64,000 bases of DNA from Ailanthus altissimus (Eukaryota; Streptophyta; Magnoliopsida; Sapindales; Simaroubaceae). The notes under the pieces are model-generated. The model was given only the letters and a program-made list of their open reading frames with translations. It was not told where the DNA came from and ran no database searches. The stretch spans positions 36,826,501 through 36,890,500 of the forward strand of contig OX327684.1 of the NCBI GenBank assembly GCA_946807835.1, written 5' to 3'. Positions 22,401-34,450 of the stretch are shown here, piece after piece; positions within the stretch are counted from its first letter, which is position 1, and the number at the start of each line of letters is the position of its first letter. The position numbers were made by a program, and so were the translations under genes.

Positions 22401-23359
22401 CTAACTTCCCTCAGACCCTGTAACATATTACAGATGTGAGAAGGACATGCTGTATCTAATACCCAGCCTGCATTAGCATCAAATGCTAAAGAAATGTCAA
22501 TGATAGGAAAGCAAATACCTGAGGGAGCCTTCTTCAAGCTTGCAAGATATTTAGGGCAGTTACGTTTCCAGTGCCCCTCATCGCTGCAAAAGAAACATTT
22601 TCCTTTTGCCTTGCTTTTCTCTAGAGGTTTGGATATCGGTCGCTTCTGAGGACCTATTCGGGGTGTCTGCCTCATCTTCTTTTTCTTCCCTTTGGACTTC
22701 AAAGAAGCCCTCGGGGTAGAAGATGAAGCACCCTGAATTAGGAGGGATGAGCCTCCTTTATTCATATCCTCATATGCTGTCCTCAACATGTTATGAAGTT
22801 CAGCATATGTAGGGGTCAATTCTTGCATATTAAAGTTCATGATGAATTGCGTGAATGACCCCGGAAGCGACTGGAGAATCAAACTATTCCCCAAACTATT
22901 GTTTAAAGAAATTTCCATAGTCTCAAGCCTCTCAATATATCTGATAATTTTAAGGACATGAGGACTCACTGGACTACCCTCAGGAAGTCTAGCCTGAAAG
23001 AGTGCTTTGGCGACACGATATATCTCAATCTGAGGTCTATCACCAAAAAGCTCCTTCAGGTGGAGCATGATGCTGCTAGCATTTTCCATATGGAGATGCT
23101 CTCTCTGCAGCTCATGAGACATCGAGGCAAGGATGTAAGATTTAACTTTTAAATCTTCATCCAACCATTTCTGATATGTCACCCTTTCTTCTGGGGTGGC
23201 ATCATCAGAAACTCCTGAGGGCATTTTCTGATCAACAATATACCCAAGTCTCTCAGAATTCAGAACAATTTTGAGATTAGTCATCTATTCTGAATAGTTA
23301 TCAGCACCCTTGAGTTGGTTGGCATCTAGAATGCGCATCAAAGGGTTGTTTGAAGCCAT
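19421..23359 (-). CDS. Copia-2 gag-pol polyprotein, one amber codon near the gag start
   Basis: An open frame of 1287 codons from ATG 23284 to the stop at 19421-19423. Domains in order (residues of this frame): UBN2-type gag ~1-185; CCHC knuckle 230-243 (CFFCSDEGHWKRNC); aspartic protease at DTA 277-279; integrase with an HMRLGHIG zinc region and catalytic D475, D538 and E574; reverse transcriptase ~800-1040 with MDVKTAF and YVDD (D875, D962, D963); RNase H ~1125-1285 with GYADSDF and TEAEY. These parts make the particle, cleave the polyprotein, copy the RNA and insert the DNA. The family start seems to be an ATG at 23357-23359 (MASNNPLMRILDAN). A TAG at 23285-23287, where relatives have Trp, separates it from the long ORF. 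It may be a disabling mutation, or initiation may occur at 23284. The Copia superfamily is certain, the lineage (Angela/Tork-like) a guess. Confidence 0.9.
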
Positions 23360-23589
23360 ATTAATCTTCACAAGACAAAATAGAATAGATATGTGTCAGC
23401 GGATTATTAATTAATCAAATCGCTAATAAAAACGTTTTAAATCATGGGTATAACAATTATACAATTTTTAATTTAAAAACGCCCTCCCACTGCTTTACAT
23501 AATCCCTTTAATCTCTCTAACGAGATAACGATAGTTTAAGAATTTTTTAAACTATACAGTGAGAAGTGGACCCCACTGGCATTTTACTC

Positions 23590-23900
23590 CAGCCTCACGC
23601 TAAAGCAATATTGGCCTTTGTAAACCCAATAGGTAGACAACCCTTGTCAATTGCAACTCTTGCAACTCTTACAACTGATCCTAAATACACCTTATCCTCA
23701 CGCTAAAGCAATATTGGGTAAGTGTATTTCAGATTAACTTGCCAATTATCAAATATATGTTACTGACATTATCCTCACGCTAAAGCAATATTGGATAACA
23801 TGTTCGCATATATTTGACTCATCTCATGTTTTACCGGCATTAGATTAAATCACACCGACCAAATCCCTCATGCTAAAGCAATATTGGGAAAGACCATAGT
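23590..23900 (-). repeat. Four hairpins with a conserved 18-nt loop in the Copia-2 leader
   Basis: On the minus strand the same loop as in Copia-1 occurs at 23595-23612, 23698-23715, 23775-23792 and 23878-23895; the last copy has one change, GCATGA for GCGTGA. Flanking arms pair again: GCC/GGC, CTTACCC/GGATAAG with one mismatch, TTATCC/GGATAA and TCCC/GGGA. Order and spacing follow the Copia-1 array. Confidence 0.8.
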
Positions 23901-24137
23901 GACCTATTTAATACCGTATTGACAAGGCGGATCATTAAAATATTAACACATAACACAATAATTTTTTAATCTGATTAAGAGAGATTTTAAATACAGGCAC
24001 TCATCTCATGAGAAGGTTATTCTCAATCAATTATTCAATCATGTGTAAACACAACTAACCCCCATCAGTGGGGTTCCCTTGTGGTTACCAACATGAAAAA
24101 AATAATTGTCCTGGTTTATCATGTAAATTAATAACTC

Positions 24138-24579
24138 TTACAATATTGTACTTAATTATCTTATAACTGTTTTGTGGCAGGTTCGGTAAAATAGGCATAA
24201 CTTTCTACCTAAAGACCCAATTGAGGTGATTCTTAATCCTGTGCAGAGCTGACTCAATGGTCTAACATATTGTATTTCACAAAGCATTGGAAATTCGAGT
24301 GTTTAGAGGGTGAAAATTGGCCTAGAACAGAATTGATCTGCAGTACAGGCCCAGTTTGAACAGTTATCAGTATTTGGCCCATAACTATAGAAATACGTAT
24401 CTAATACGTATGAGATTACTCAATTTGGAAAGATGAGAGCCTTATCTACAACTTTTATGTTTTGAGTGACAACTAATTCGGATTACATCAATTCCAAATT
24501 GGATAATCAAGTGGGTGCCCAAGTGATAATGAATGCAAATTATTTTGCCACCATTCTTGACTTTCATCAACCAAGTGGT
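24138..24579. repeat. Extra copy of the Gypsy-LTR flank plus GTGGT inside Copia-2
   Basis: 442 bp, matching 16793-17234 at offset 7345. One difference was seen (T 17034 / C 24379). It sits between the truncated Copia-2 leader and the 5' LTR, where the primer binding site should be. The junction on its left (AATAACTC / TTACAATA) shares no long homology with either side. Confidence 0.85.
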
Positions 24580-26751
24580 TGTTGGGAGTTGTTCATTCAT
24601 GGGTGTTTGCATGTGGGTTTTGTGTTTAATCACAATTTATACATATCACATATATATAATGAAGCAGCGGAAGCTTAAAGTATTGCAGTAAACACAATCA
24701 CAATTTATTAATCAGAAACGAGATTGAGAAATAACCCTTGAAGCCTTTGGTTGGAGATTGTTGAAGTCCACCAAAATGTTGTCTTTGATCAATTCTAGTA
24801 ATCAACAATGGTGGGTTTGATTATCTAGAATGACAGCTTTTGATCCAGCACTTGTTTAACTACTTAAACTTGTGTTCTTGATTTTTTTTTTTTGATTAAC
24901 ACTTAATCAATTAATCAAAAACCTATTTTGCTAAATTAGTTTTAAGCCTTAAAAGAAAATAATGAATTCAACTCTTGAATCCATTAATTAGAAGACAATT
25001 TCTCTTTTCTCTCTTTGTTAAATGGCTGAGCTAATTTTGCAAAATCAATTTAACAAAAACCTTATTAATTTAATTTACATTTGTTTTATTTATACAAATG
25101 AATTTAATTTCATTTCATAACACTTAATTTCACTTAATTTCAATTTGAATTTAATCTAACCTAATCATAGTTAACTCTTAACTTTAGTTAGGTTAAACTA
25201 ACATTAAAATATTCTAACTATAGTTAACTCTTAACTCTAGTTAATTAAAAGAATATTTAATTATTTTAACCATGGTTAACTAACTTAACCATGGTTAGGT
25301 TAACTTTTACTTAACCATTAAGTATAGTTAATCTAACTTAACTAAATGGTTAACTCTTAACCTTAGTTAAACTTAAATTATTTATTCAACAATTAAATAA
25401 ATAAATATTTATTTGAATTATTTAACGATTAAATAATTATCAAGTGAAATTACAATTATGTCCTTACTCGGTTACCTAGTTAACCTAAAGTGGGTCCCAC
25501 CATCTGACCATATACTTTAGTTAACGTAACCTTAGTAAATTGCTGGATTTTACTGTATTAAACTATTTAATACGGTACGCTGCCCAAGTGCTCAAAGAGT
25601 ACATTTCATATTGGGACTCCCTAGGTCCACGCCCGATTCGTCAAGTGAAACTATTTCACAAGTCCGTGAACGATGCCCCACGCACACGTTACGGATATTA
25701 CAAATCAGCGCGTCAGACCATACATGTTGAGGTTACTCCATATTCGTATAATCCTTCCGTCATTATATCCAGGATGAACGGGATATAGATCATTACCGTC
25801 AAATCCCGATAATTTCATCCATCACTTTATTATCTTCAGATTCGTATCTTTATGAACAATTTACGCAAACACTTTTGCTATAATGTTCGAACCTGTAGGA
25901 AACTCCTTTCCCAGGTAGATTGCTTACGGCCATAAGACTTTACAAGATACAATCTCGAAGTTCGGATATACTACCCATCTATGTGAGCTGACGGATCCCA
26001 TATCTATGCACACCGAACTCCATGAGCATCGGACCATACCCAGCGACACGTAGCGGTCAGACCATGAAAGGTCTCTGACATACGTGGAACCAAAGTATGA
26101 TGGATCTCCCACAAGTTCACCGTGGCGCTCAGGTCGAAGGACCACAAATACTACTCAACTCGAGAGGACCTTCCTTTGACGGTTTCATAGGATATCTATT
26201 GGGGTCCTCATGAGTCTGTTCAGTATCCAGTCCTAACTGAATACCTGTATGTCTATATGAACTTCAACCAAGCTCATGGTTAACTAAGAATAACCATTTG
26301 TACAATACAGCTATAGACATACACTAATCTATGTGTTTCACCGATAGACCCTCATTGGTAAACGTAGATCAGGAACTCTTTATTTGAGAAGATACTTCCA
26401 TAACGACATTTCTTAGTCTCTATTGCAACTCTTTGCAATTTTGTCATTACTAGTAGATTCTCAGGTCTTTGTTACATTATAGATTAGGTTCTAACTTTTT
26501 AGATCCCGCTGGGTATTATAACCTGCTAACACTTAGCATTTATAACTATCAGCTTTGCTAACTCTTAGCCATGGTTTAAACTTATTTAAACCAGATATGA
26601 ACTCATTCAGATCATATCATTTTTATAATGTTACAAGCTTAATTACCATTTAATAAAAGTTATCAGCGATTTAATAAAATATGCATTGTATAAATATTAC
26701 AAACTTAATATTCATACAAACTGGGATGGCGCGTAAGCACATACCCTAACA
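24580..26751 (-). repeat. Copia-2 5' LTR
   Basis: 2172 bp, copy of 17235-19406. Flanked on both sides by GTGGT (24575-24579 and 26752-26756), which is what a solo LTR at this site would look like. Confidence 0.88.
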
Positions 26752-27108
26752 GTGGTTCCCTCCAAATTTGTCTCGATTTATCCATGTTTTTCTATAAATA
26801 GGTGGCTTGTTTATGCCTAAAGAATGTAATTAGAAAGTTAGAATTTAGTTCAAAATACTTTTCCTTTGTATCCATTTCCTTGTACTATTATTTCTCTTGT
26901 TTACTATTAAGTCATGTTATTTCTTCTTCCATTTCTTTTCTTTTCATTTAGTTTTATTATGTCCAAATAATTTTGTTTAAGCTAAGGTGAAAGGGTGAAG
27001 CTCTTGGCAAGGTAATAAAATATGTTTAATATTTATTCATGAATTTAATGCTTCATTTTTAAGTTATGTAAATTTATATATGATGTATTTATTTTGTTTG
27101 TAGAATTA

Positions 27109-27296
27109 ATACCCTTTCTTCTAAAGTGGTGATTCTTGATTTATTATTGACAACTTAATACTTGGCACAATAAATTCTTGAAACCATTTACAAGATTTGG
27201 TTTATATAACCTTTCTTGTAAAGTGGGAGTCTTGATTTATTGTAGACAAATATAAAGATTGGCATAATAAATACTTGAACCCATTTATAAGATTTG
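27109..27296 (+). repeat. Tandem duplication in the Gypsy-type LTR
   Basis: Two units of about 92 bp, each with CCTTTCTT(C/G)TAAAGTGG, a CTTGATTTATT block and CATTTA(C/T)AAGATTTGG, diverged from each other. Confidence 0.7.
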
Positions 27297-27721
27297 GTGT
27301 ATAATAATTAAAAGAAATAAATACTAATCAATATATAAATGATAATGAACTTTAATTGCTATATTTTCCGGTTGGAACCTCCTTTGTGTGAGGATTCCAA
27401 TTGAGTTATAAAAAAATAAAAAGTTAAATATATTCTTACTTCTTATGCCAAGAGTGAATCCCCGTAACCTTAGCTTTTTATTTGAATTGGTTAATTGAAA
27501 TAATATTTACAAACATCTTATACTGCATTAATTATCTTTAAAGTGTTTATAATTTGTAATTTTAATTCTACTTCCCTGTGGATCGACCCCGTTCTCATTG
27601 GGTTATTTATTACTTCGACAATCCTGCACTTGGGAATAACTTCTATATTCTGGACGTGTCAAAGTTCACAAATGGAAAATTTAGTAAAATTTTTTAAAAC
27701 GATAAAATATTTAAAAATAAA

Positions 27722-28260
27722 AAAATGCGCATCGCATGTGCGCATCGCGGGGGCACGTCTCGAACCCGAGATGCACACAATGTGGGCGTCGCGGGGCCAT
27801 CTCGGGCCCGAGATATGTCCCGCGATGACCAAATCGACGGCCGTCACAGCGACCGCCGTCTGGTTTTCGCCAAATACACTCCAAAACGTATTTTTGGCCG
27901 GATTTCAACGCCGTTTATACCATTCTAACTCATTTAGTTGGTTAATAACAACTACTTTTAACTTCAAATATAAATTTATCTAATTTCTAACAAGTTTAGA
28001 AAATTTACCCGAGCTATTTCTTTGATTTGATTCGAAGCGATCCTCAGCAACCCTTTGATTTTTAGAATAATAACTTCAAAAATATTCGGTAAGCTATTTC
28101 TTTAAAGTTTCTTTAAACTTTAAAAAACACGAAGTTATAAATTTGATATAAGGATAAATTTATTCAAAATTAAATTATTTGGTTAATAAAATATAATCAT
28201 TTTATATTTAGTTAAAATAAAATAATAAAATAATTTAAAGACTATTTATAAACTTTTCCC
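27722..28260 (-). repeat. Right terminal inverted repeat of the MULE
   Basis: Read on the minus strand it parallels the left end: GGGAAAAGTTTATAAATAG, TTATTAACCAAATAA, a GAATGGTATAA..GTTGAAA block, CAGACGGCGG, and then CTCGGGCCCGAGATGG and GCGATGCGC-type palindromes (one or two units only, against four on the left). The arms are clearly diverged, so the element is old. Confidence 0.75.
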
Positions 28261-28419
28261 TAAATGTTTCAGTAAAACTTTTACCATCACTTCATAAACA
28301 TATGAAATTCTACATCATTTTTTTATAATAAAAAATTGGAAATCTTCAGTAAGCTAAAGTGCCTTCTTTAGTACTTGAATTATAAATAATAAAAAAAAAA
28401 AAAGATTGAGCAAACTATT

Positions 28420-31400
28420 CTAAGTTGAAGAATTTTTTTTGTCTTTCCATGAATTGAGACAGGCGATGTGTTTCGACCACTGATACGTTAGCGTTTTATT
28501 ACGGCTAATACTTGGGTACTTAGCTTTCAACGCCCTGTATCGCTTCCAATCGATAAGAATGGCCTTGATATCGGTGACTTTGGAATCGATGTGTCGGCAG
28601 CAATTAGAATGAACGGTAGTGACGGCCCAAATGTCCTTGCTGTCTTGGCAAAACCCGCTGAAATATGTGGTGTCCAAAAATCTCACTTGGAGGCCTAGTT
28701 TTCGGAAGATGCCGTGTTTCATTAAGTCCAACAAAACATCTTGCTCTTTCATTCCTGTGGAGTTGTCTTTCATGGCGTACCAGGTGCTGAATAAGTCGAT
28801 GGTCTTGTTGTTGGATCGGATGAAATAAAAGCCCGTGTTGATCAGATTCTTCTGCGATCGTGGGTCGCCGTTGTATTCGTCAACGCTTATCTGAAGATCT
28901 TCCGTTCCGTTTTTGTTTAGCCTTGCGAATGGGTCTCTTAGCCACATCACATCACAATCCTGAAATCGTACAAGAATTAAAAATAAATCTCTATTTGGTC
29001 ATTATACTGTCACGAGATCAAAAACATGAAAAAACGAATCACACGTTGGTTCGTCGTTGTCATGACGATACGTGTAGTGGCGAAATCAGGTGAATGGACA
29101 TCGGAGCATTGAGTTTGAAAATTCAATTCTTCGAGTACGAATTCCGAGAAAAAAAAAACTTTTCAAATGCAAGAAACAAAGAGAGAAGTAATGAATAATC
29201 AAAATTGTTATTTGTAAGATAAGCCTAGTGAGTCCTTTTTTTTTTTTTTTTGTATCATAACAAATTCAAAACTCTGAATTGAACGTTCATTTATAAAACA
29301 ATTCAAACGGAAGAGTGCCGTTGGACTAATAAGGTTTTATTGTTTTTTAAATAAATTAAATTCTATTAAAGAATCACAATAAAAATACAGTAATAGAGAT
29401 TTCTGATAAATCATCAAAGAGTTTTTTAATGAGACTTAATAACATATTAACAAATGTTAAACTCCAATCCTTTGAAGTCAATGAGAGTATCAATATTCCC
29501 GACTTAAGAAAACCCTTTAAAAAAATTAGAACACTGCTATAAAAAGCAAAAGAAACAGCCTCGCATCAAAGAAAAAAATACAAACACTACTACAAAAGTT
29601 GGCCAAATTGGGGTTTTACCCTCGTTAATTAATGAATTTTATTTATTTAAATGACCAGAGGCTTCTAAATTATTTATTTACTATTGTACCTACCAACAAA
29701 TAAATGTGGTTATAAATTGCATGCAATTAAAACAAGTCATTCAAATAAAAATCACTAATTGAGAAGTCATTGGCTAAATTTTAGAATTTAAATATCCTTT
29801 AATTAAATTTTTAAGAATTCAAACGTCCTTTCTCTTTAAGCTAAACATCTAGTTACTTAATATAAAATAGGACAATTAAAGTGTTTGTACTGATTTTTTA
29901 TTTTACCTTATTTATTTTCATTTATAATTATCACTTTCACTCCACACACACTGTGATTTCAAAACCGTGGTAGGCACGGGCTATATCTATAGACTCTTCG
30001 TATCGTTACGGACTCTTCATATCCTCGCATTAGGGTAATTCTTACTATAAACATTTGGGTTGCAAACAACCAAAATCCTCGTGAATATTCGTTCATTTTC
30101 CCTTTTGACTTTCAGGGATTTACGTGTCCACTCGAAACATATATGGATTGTGGTAAAATTTCAGAGCTTTATCACCAAACCCAAAACACGTACGTATACG
30201 AGTGCGTCGGCAACAAGAATTAAGATCCTGTTATTTGAATAACTAGTCGCCAGTCCTCGCAAAACAAAAAGGGATGAGCGGCCAGGGATTTGAATCGTTT
30301 TCTTATCACACCTTTGGAAATCAATTAGACTTTTCACATAATCCATTAAGTGATGGTCCCAATCTTCGCAACCATTAATTAACTAAGAAATTTGTATACT
30401 CTAATCTAATATATTTAGATAATATTGGCAAAAGTTAATTTTAGATAAGATTATGAACTTTAAACCAAAATCATCCCAATCTCTGTTTTCAACAACTAAA
30501 ATTCTAATAAGGGAAAATTCTAGAAATAAAATCAATTCAATAAAGTTAGTATCTTTCCAATTTTATCCGATTGAATTCTGGCCGTGCAGTAGCAGTAAGG
30601 CCAAAACTCTCCCATGCGGGGAAGTTCCTAACTTTTGGGGGCACTAATAGAAATCACCCACTAACATTCCCCCACGTGTCCCTAACCACCGCATTGCTAT
30701 TAAAACACATAGCGCCACCTGTCCCTAATACGACTCCTTCCATTGTTATCTTGCCGCCATTTCCTAGCCTTTAGATTTCGAATTCAAGAACCCTAATTCG
30801 CTAATCGAACGGTGCCGTGAAAAACAATGATAAATAATAAAAATAGGAAAAGGGAATTAAAATTAGAATTACGTACCGTGAAAATGAAGCTGTAACCACG
30901 TTGGAGAACGTCAAGCAAGAAGAGAGTCCTTCGCCACATCATCTTAATAAATTCCTGAGACATGTAAAGTTTCTCGGCGGCGAAATCGACGTCTTCCGTT
31001 TCTAATCTGTAACAGTGCAGCCTCTTGAACATGCACCGATCATACGCCGTTTGATCGACGGCCACTATCAGCAGATTGTCAAGCAACGGCCTCGTCCCTT
31101 CCCCTAACCAGAAACTCTCCAAGAAAAGATCCAGCATTGTCGTATCAGCCTTTATGGTTTGCTCCACGTATGCTTTGTTCACGACGGCAATGATCACCGT
31201 CTTGTTCGGCAACGCCGCTGCTTCTAAAGCCACTTCAAGTTCATCAAGGGGAAGCTTTGTAGTTTTCTGTTGACAAACAAACGAACGATAAATAAATATT
31301 ACGTAATTCTCATATAAATATATAAATACAATAATACTTACGAATGTCGTTTGCGGGCAGAAGCGGCGGGCTTTTTGGTAAGGTAACAAAGGGTTTGATC

Positions 31401-31662
31401 TTGAAGGAGACCAGACGCAGATGTAAAGGACGCCGGCGAAGAGTAAGAAGATGATGACGAAACTCCCCAGAGCCTGTTTTGAGAAATCCATAAATGGGAA
31501 CTGTGAAAATAGATCTTTTATTGCTGACAATTTGAAGGGTTTTGATGATTGCGAAGATCCGTTTTCGGAAGGGACTATATGGGAATGTGGAGTAGGTTGA
31601 TCATGCAATGTGCCTGAAACTGAGGTCGCAGGAGCCATTAAATCCGCATCCTTTAACATCAT
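28420..31662 (-). CDS. Nucleotide-diphospho-sugar transferase family protein (Golgi, type II membrane)
   Basis: Three exons on the minus strand: 31342-31662, 30877-31266 and 28420-28959, giving 416 residues. All joins have GT..AG and keep phase. The protein has an N-terminal cytosolic tail (~60 residues), one membrane segment (ALGSFVIIFLLFAGVLYICVW, about 64-84), a stem, and a lumenal domain of the Nucleotid_trans (PF03407, GT77-like) type. The DCD motif at 238-240, first residues of exon 3, is the metal- and nucleotide-sugar-binding DxD. INTGFYFIRSN and MKEQDVLLD are also typical. Relatives include arabinosyl- and xylosyl-transferase-like proteins of cell-wall glycosylation; the exact sugar and acceptor cannot be told here. 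MMLK at 31662 was taken as start because it is the first ATG in frame before the membrane anchor. Confidence is high for the family and low for the substrate. Confidence 0.85.
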
Positions 31663-34450
31663 AGTGCCTTGAGCTAATTGAAAGAGATTAATTTTTTTGC
31701 AGTATCTGAAATCTGAAAGGTTAATCGATTAACCTATAATATGTGGCTAATCATATAAAGCTTAACCCATCATAAAAAAAACTGCACCAAGCGTTAATCC
31801 ACCCACGGATTTCAGTTTTTCGGGAATAACTGGACGTTACGATGATACGCCACGTGGTCAGTATTTATCAGTAATTAAAATTCCATTAAAAGTCTCGAAA
31901 CAATTTATTAAAAAAATTCTTAGTCTCCTTTTGAAAAAAAAAGAAAGAAAAGATAATCTGAGTCAAAATTTAGAAAAGTATTTATTAGTTTTTATACGGC
32001 AAGAAACCAAGGATATTTGTAACTATGGCTGCTGAGTGCTGAAGGATGACCTGGGTACATCAAAATAAAGATAAATGATTTAAATTTACTTTTAGAACTT
32101 GACGTGGTATGATATGATATAATTAAAAAAATTATTTTATTTTTTTATTATATTAAATTATTCATTTTATCTAATCATATTATGTTATATCGATTTCTAT
32201 AAATAACTAATTTACATGTGTAATACTATTCAAATAAGATATTAATTCGACTTAAAAAGTCTTTATAGTCACTTTTGCATATAGTTTTATCATTTTGTAG
32301 AATTTAAGATTATGCGATTACAAATGTGGAGGTTAATAATGGATCATCGCTTTATTGTTATAACGTAAACATAAGTAATATTGTATTTATATAATTGAAA
32401 TTCATATCTCAAAGGATATGATAAGTTACATGTCTATTATTGATTGATATAATATAATAATTATATTTATAAAAAATGGAAAAGTTAACAACTTAATAAA
32501 GAGAATCATCGATTGATAACACATTAATATGATATGAATTTTATATTTTAATTACGTAAATATAATACTGCTCAATTTTTATTGTTGTAATTATTTTCAA
32601 TGAGAAGTCAATTTTATAAAAACAAAAAAGTAGTCTTAACACTCCATGCACTAACTGATATGTATTTGGCTAGATATTAAGGTTAAAATAAACGGAAAGG
32701 GGACGTCGTTTGCATATCTCTAAGGGTAAATGTCATTTACTTCTTATTAAAAAATTCATAATGTATATAATATTAAAAAAACTCTATAGTATTATAATTG
32801 TAATAGTATAAATTAATTATATGAGAGTATAATATTTTTTATTTAAAAAATTAATAATTACATTTGTACAATATCAAATGGTAAAAAATACTGAATAAAC
32901 AGTAAAATTAATATATTCACGCTATCAAATAATTAATAAAAATAACACAAGACTTTGTTATATTATAAATTATTATTTAATATGAATGTCTGCATTTTTG
33001 TTAAAATAAAAATATTCAATATCACGTCGTATTAATTTAACAAATAGAGAAAATTTATTAATTGCAGTACAATATAAATTGATTGTTTACACAATACTAT
33101 TTAACTATTTAAAAATATATTACAACAGTGTTAATTTTATTATTTATACAATGTATTGTTACTATTTAATATTGTACATATATAATTATTAAATTTTAAA
33201 ATAATAAAAAAATTATTATATCCCTAAAAAATTAATTGACAGAAAGTTTTTTGATATTATTAAATATTAAAGAGGTTTTTAACAATTAAATAATCTATTA
33301 GGAATAAATAATAAATTCTCTATTTGTAATCACACGTTCAATCACATCTCATTATATTAATTTGTATATTTAATATTACTTACATATATTTTTCAACTTT
33401 CAATTGTTTTTCACATTTTGTATTTACAAAAAGCAGTTTCGTGTTTTGCGTGCCGTGATTGTCTGACCAACTTTTTTTTGTTCTTCTAATGAAAACTATT
33501 TCATTTAAGAATTTTTGGATATTAAGTTGGTCAAGATTATCCGATCCTCGCACATAGACATTCAAACACGGAAAGAGAATTTTCTTGATTCCAGAAGAGT
33601 TAAATATTAAACCAACCACAATTATTCAAGTCTTTTTGTTGAGAAAAAAATAAATTTAGCACCAATACATTAATATTTTGCCCTAATGTTCATGTGTTAC
33701 GTAAGTATAATTATAAGTAAATATATGGACAAAAAAAATAAAAAACAAAATCAAATTAAGAGCACACATGACCAATTTATATGATTCAAACAAAAAATTA
33801 TATTTACATAGTTCAATATTAATTCTTATAGCGATTATAGAGAATATTTTTTTTATTCACAAAAATAATAAATACTCAATAATAATATTTAACTAATTTT
33901 TTATTATATTTTAAAGTATCTCTTTTAATACTCAATAAATTTTAAAGCGTTTACAATAATTTATATAATATTTATAAAATATCTAAACTTATAAACTTAA
34001 TTAAAAGAAGAGTTTATATGTGTAAAAATTTAAAACTCTTTTAAAAAAGTTAAATTTAGGTAAAAAAATAAAAGTTACTCCACCGCAACATTAAAAAATT
34101 ATCACTAGTGTGGCACAAACTAACATTGTAGCGTCACATGGCCAACGTTATGGTACCGGAGCTTTTGTCTTCAACGCTATAATATTAAATAACTAGTGCC
34201 ATAATGCTCACACATAAAGTTTGTCTTTTTGTATTTTTGTGCTTCTTTTTATTTTCAACTCTCCATCTTACTTTTTTTTTTGTATGATCTTTATATACTA
34301 AATTTCTTGATAACTCGATTCATACTCATATATAATTGTTAAATATAATTGTTAAATCACTACTTACAGGTTTTTTTTTTCTTTTAATAAGGAATTTTCA
34401 TCTATAATTTCAATTTTACCTCTCTCTCCTTGAAAATTCACTGAAGCATA
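31663..34450. other. AT-rich intergenic region
   Basis: The first ~200 bp should contain the promoter of the sugar-transferase gene to the left. The rest is very AT-rich with frequent short TA- and A-runs. No ORF with recognisable content was found; the 79-codon frame at 33380-33619 on the minus strand has no motif. Parts (about 32750-33250) look like decayed inverted-repeat DNA but could not be delimited. Confidence 0.4.

Larger units (their letters stand above)
17235..26751 (-). mobile_element. Copia-2: Copia LTR retrotransposon with a long gag-pol ORF, rearranged at its 5' end
   Basis: Polarity is minus. The 5' LTR is 24580-26751 (2172 bp; starts TGTTAGGGTATG on the minus strand) and the 3' LTR is 17235-19406. 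The polypurine tract is at 19407-19417, gag-pol at 19421-23359 and a leader with four hairpins at 23595-23895. Instead of a primer binding site, the DNA beside the 5' LTR (24138-24574) is a second copy of the host flank 16793-17229 with GTGGT. The real leader stops at 24137, and the primer binding site and GC-rich leader present in Copia-1 are gone. The element therefore cannot prime reverse transcription normally, although its ORF is long. Confidence 0.88.
16790..27661 (+). mobile_element. Gypsy-type solo LTR, interrupted by Copia-2
   Basis: The pieces 16790-17234 and 26757-27661 form one LTR of about 1350 bp once Copia-2 and its GTGGT duplication are removed. It starts TGTTTACAATATTG and ends GGACGTGTCA. 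Near the end it has CCCTGTGGATCGACCCCG and CCTGCACTTGGGAATAA, the 3' end typical of many plant Ty3/Gypsy LTRs. No gag, pol or second LTR is present, so it is a solo LTR. Flanks are AAGTA and AAGTT, a nearly perfect 5-bp duplication. It contains a tandem duplication of about 92 bp (27109-27296). Polarity is inferred from the 3' end motif. Confidence 0.65.
345..28260. mobile_element. Large Mutator-like element with ULP and MURA genes, invaded by three LTR elements
   Basis: The two ends are inverted, diverged copies of each other. The left end starts GGGAAAAGTTCACAAATAG and the right end, read on the minus strand, starts GGGAAAAGTTTATAAATAG. Further in, both contain TTATTAACCAAA, a GAATGGT..AA..GTTGAAA block, CAGACGGCGG and then GC-rich palindromes. 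Between the ends lie a MURA transposase (minus) and a DUF1985/Ulp1 gene (plus). This gene pair is known from ULP-carrying plant MULEs such as Kaonashi in Arabidopsis. The 27.9 kb span is mostly later insertions: Copia-1 (9.3 kb) and a Gypsy solo LTR that contains Copia-2 (10.9 kb together). Without them the element is about 7.7 kb. I could not find an intact 9-bp target duplication: the flanks ATAATTAAT and TAAATGTTT differ. The insertion is therefore old, or my ends are off by a few bases. Confidence 0.78.

Noticed and set aside
31267..31341. Continuous reading of the sugar transferase through VSIIVFIYLYENYVIFIYRS
   Set aside because: The stretch is bounded by GTAAGT and a CAG acceptor, is AT-rich and breaks the domain, so it is an intron that happens to be open.
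32750..33250. Possible transposon with GGGTAAATG and TATATCCCTAA ends
   Set aside because: Terminal match is too short and no target duplication could be found in the AT-rich background.
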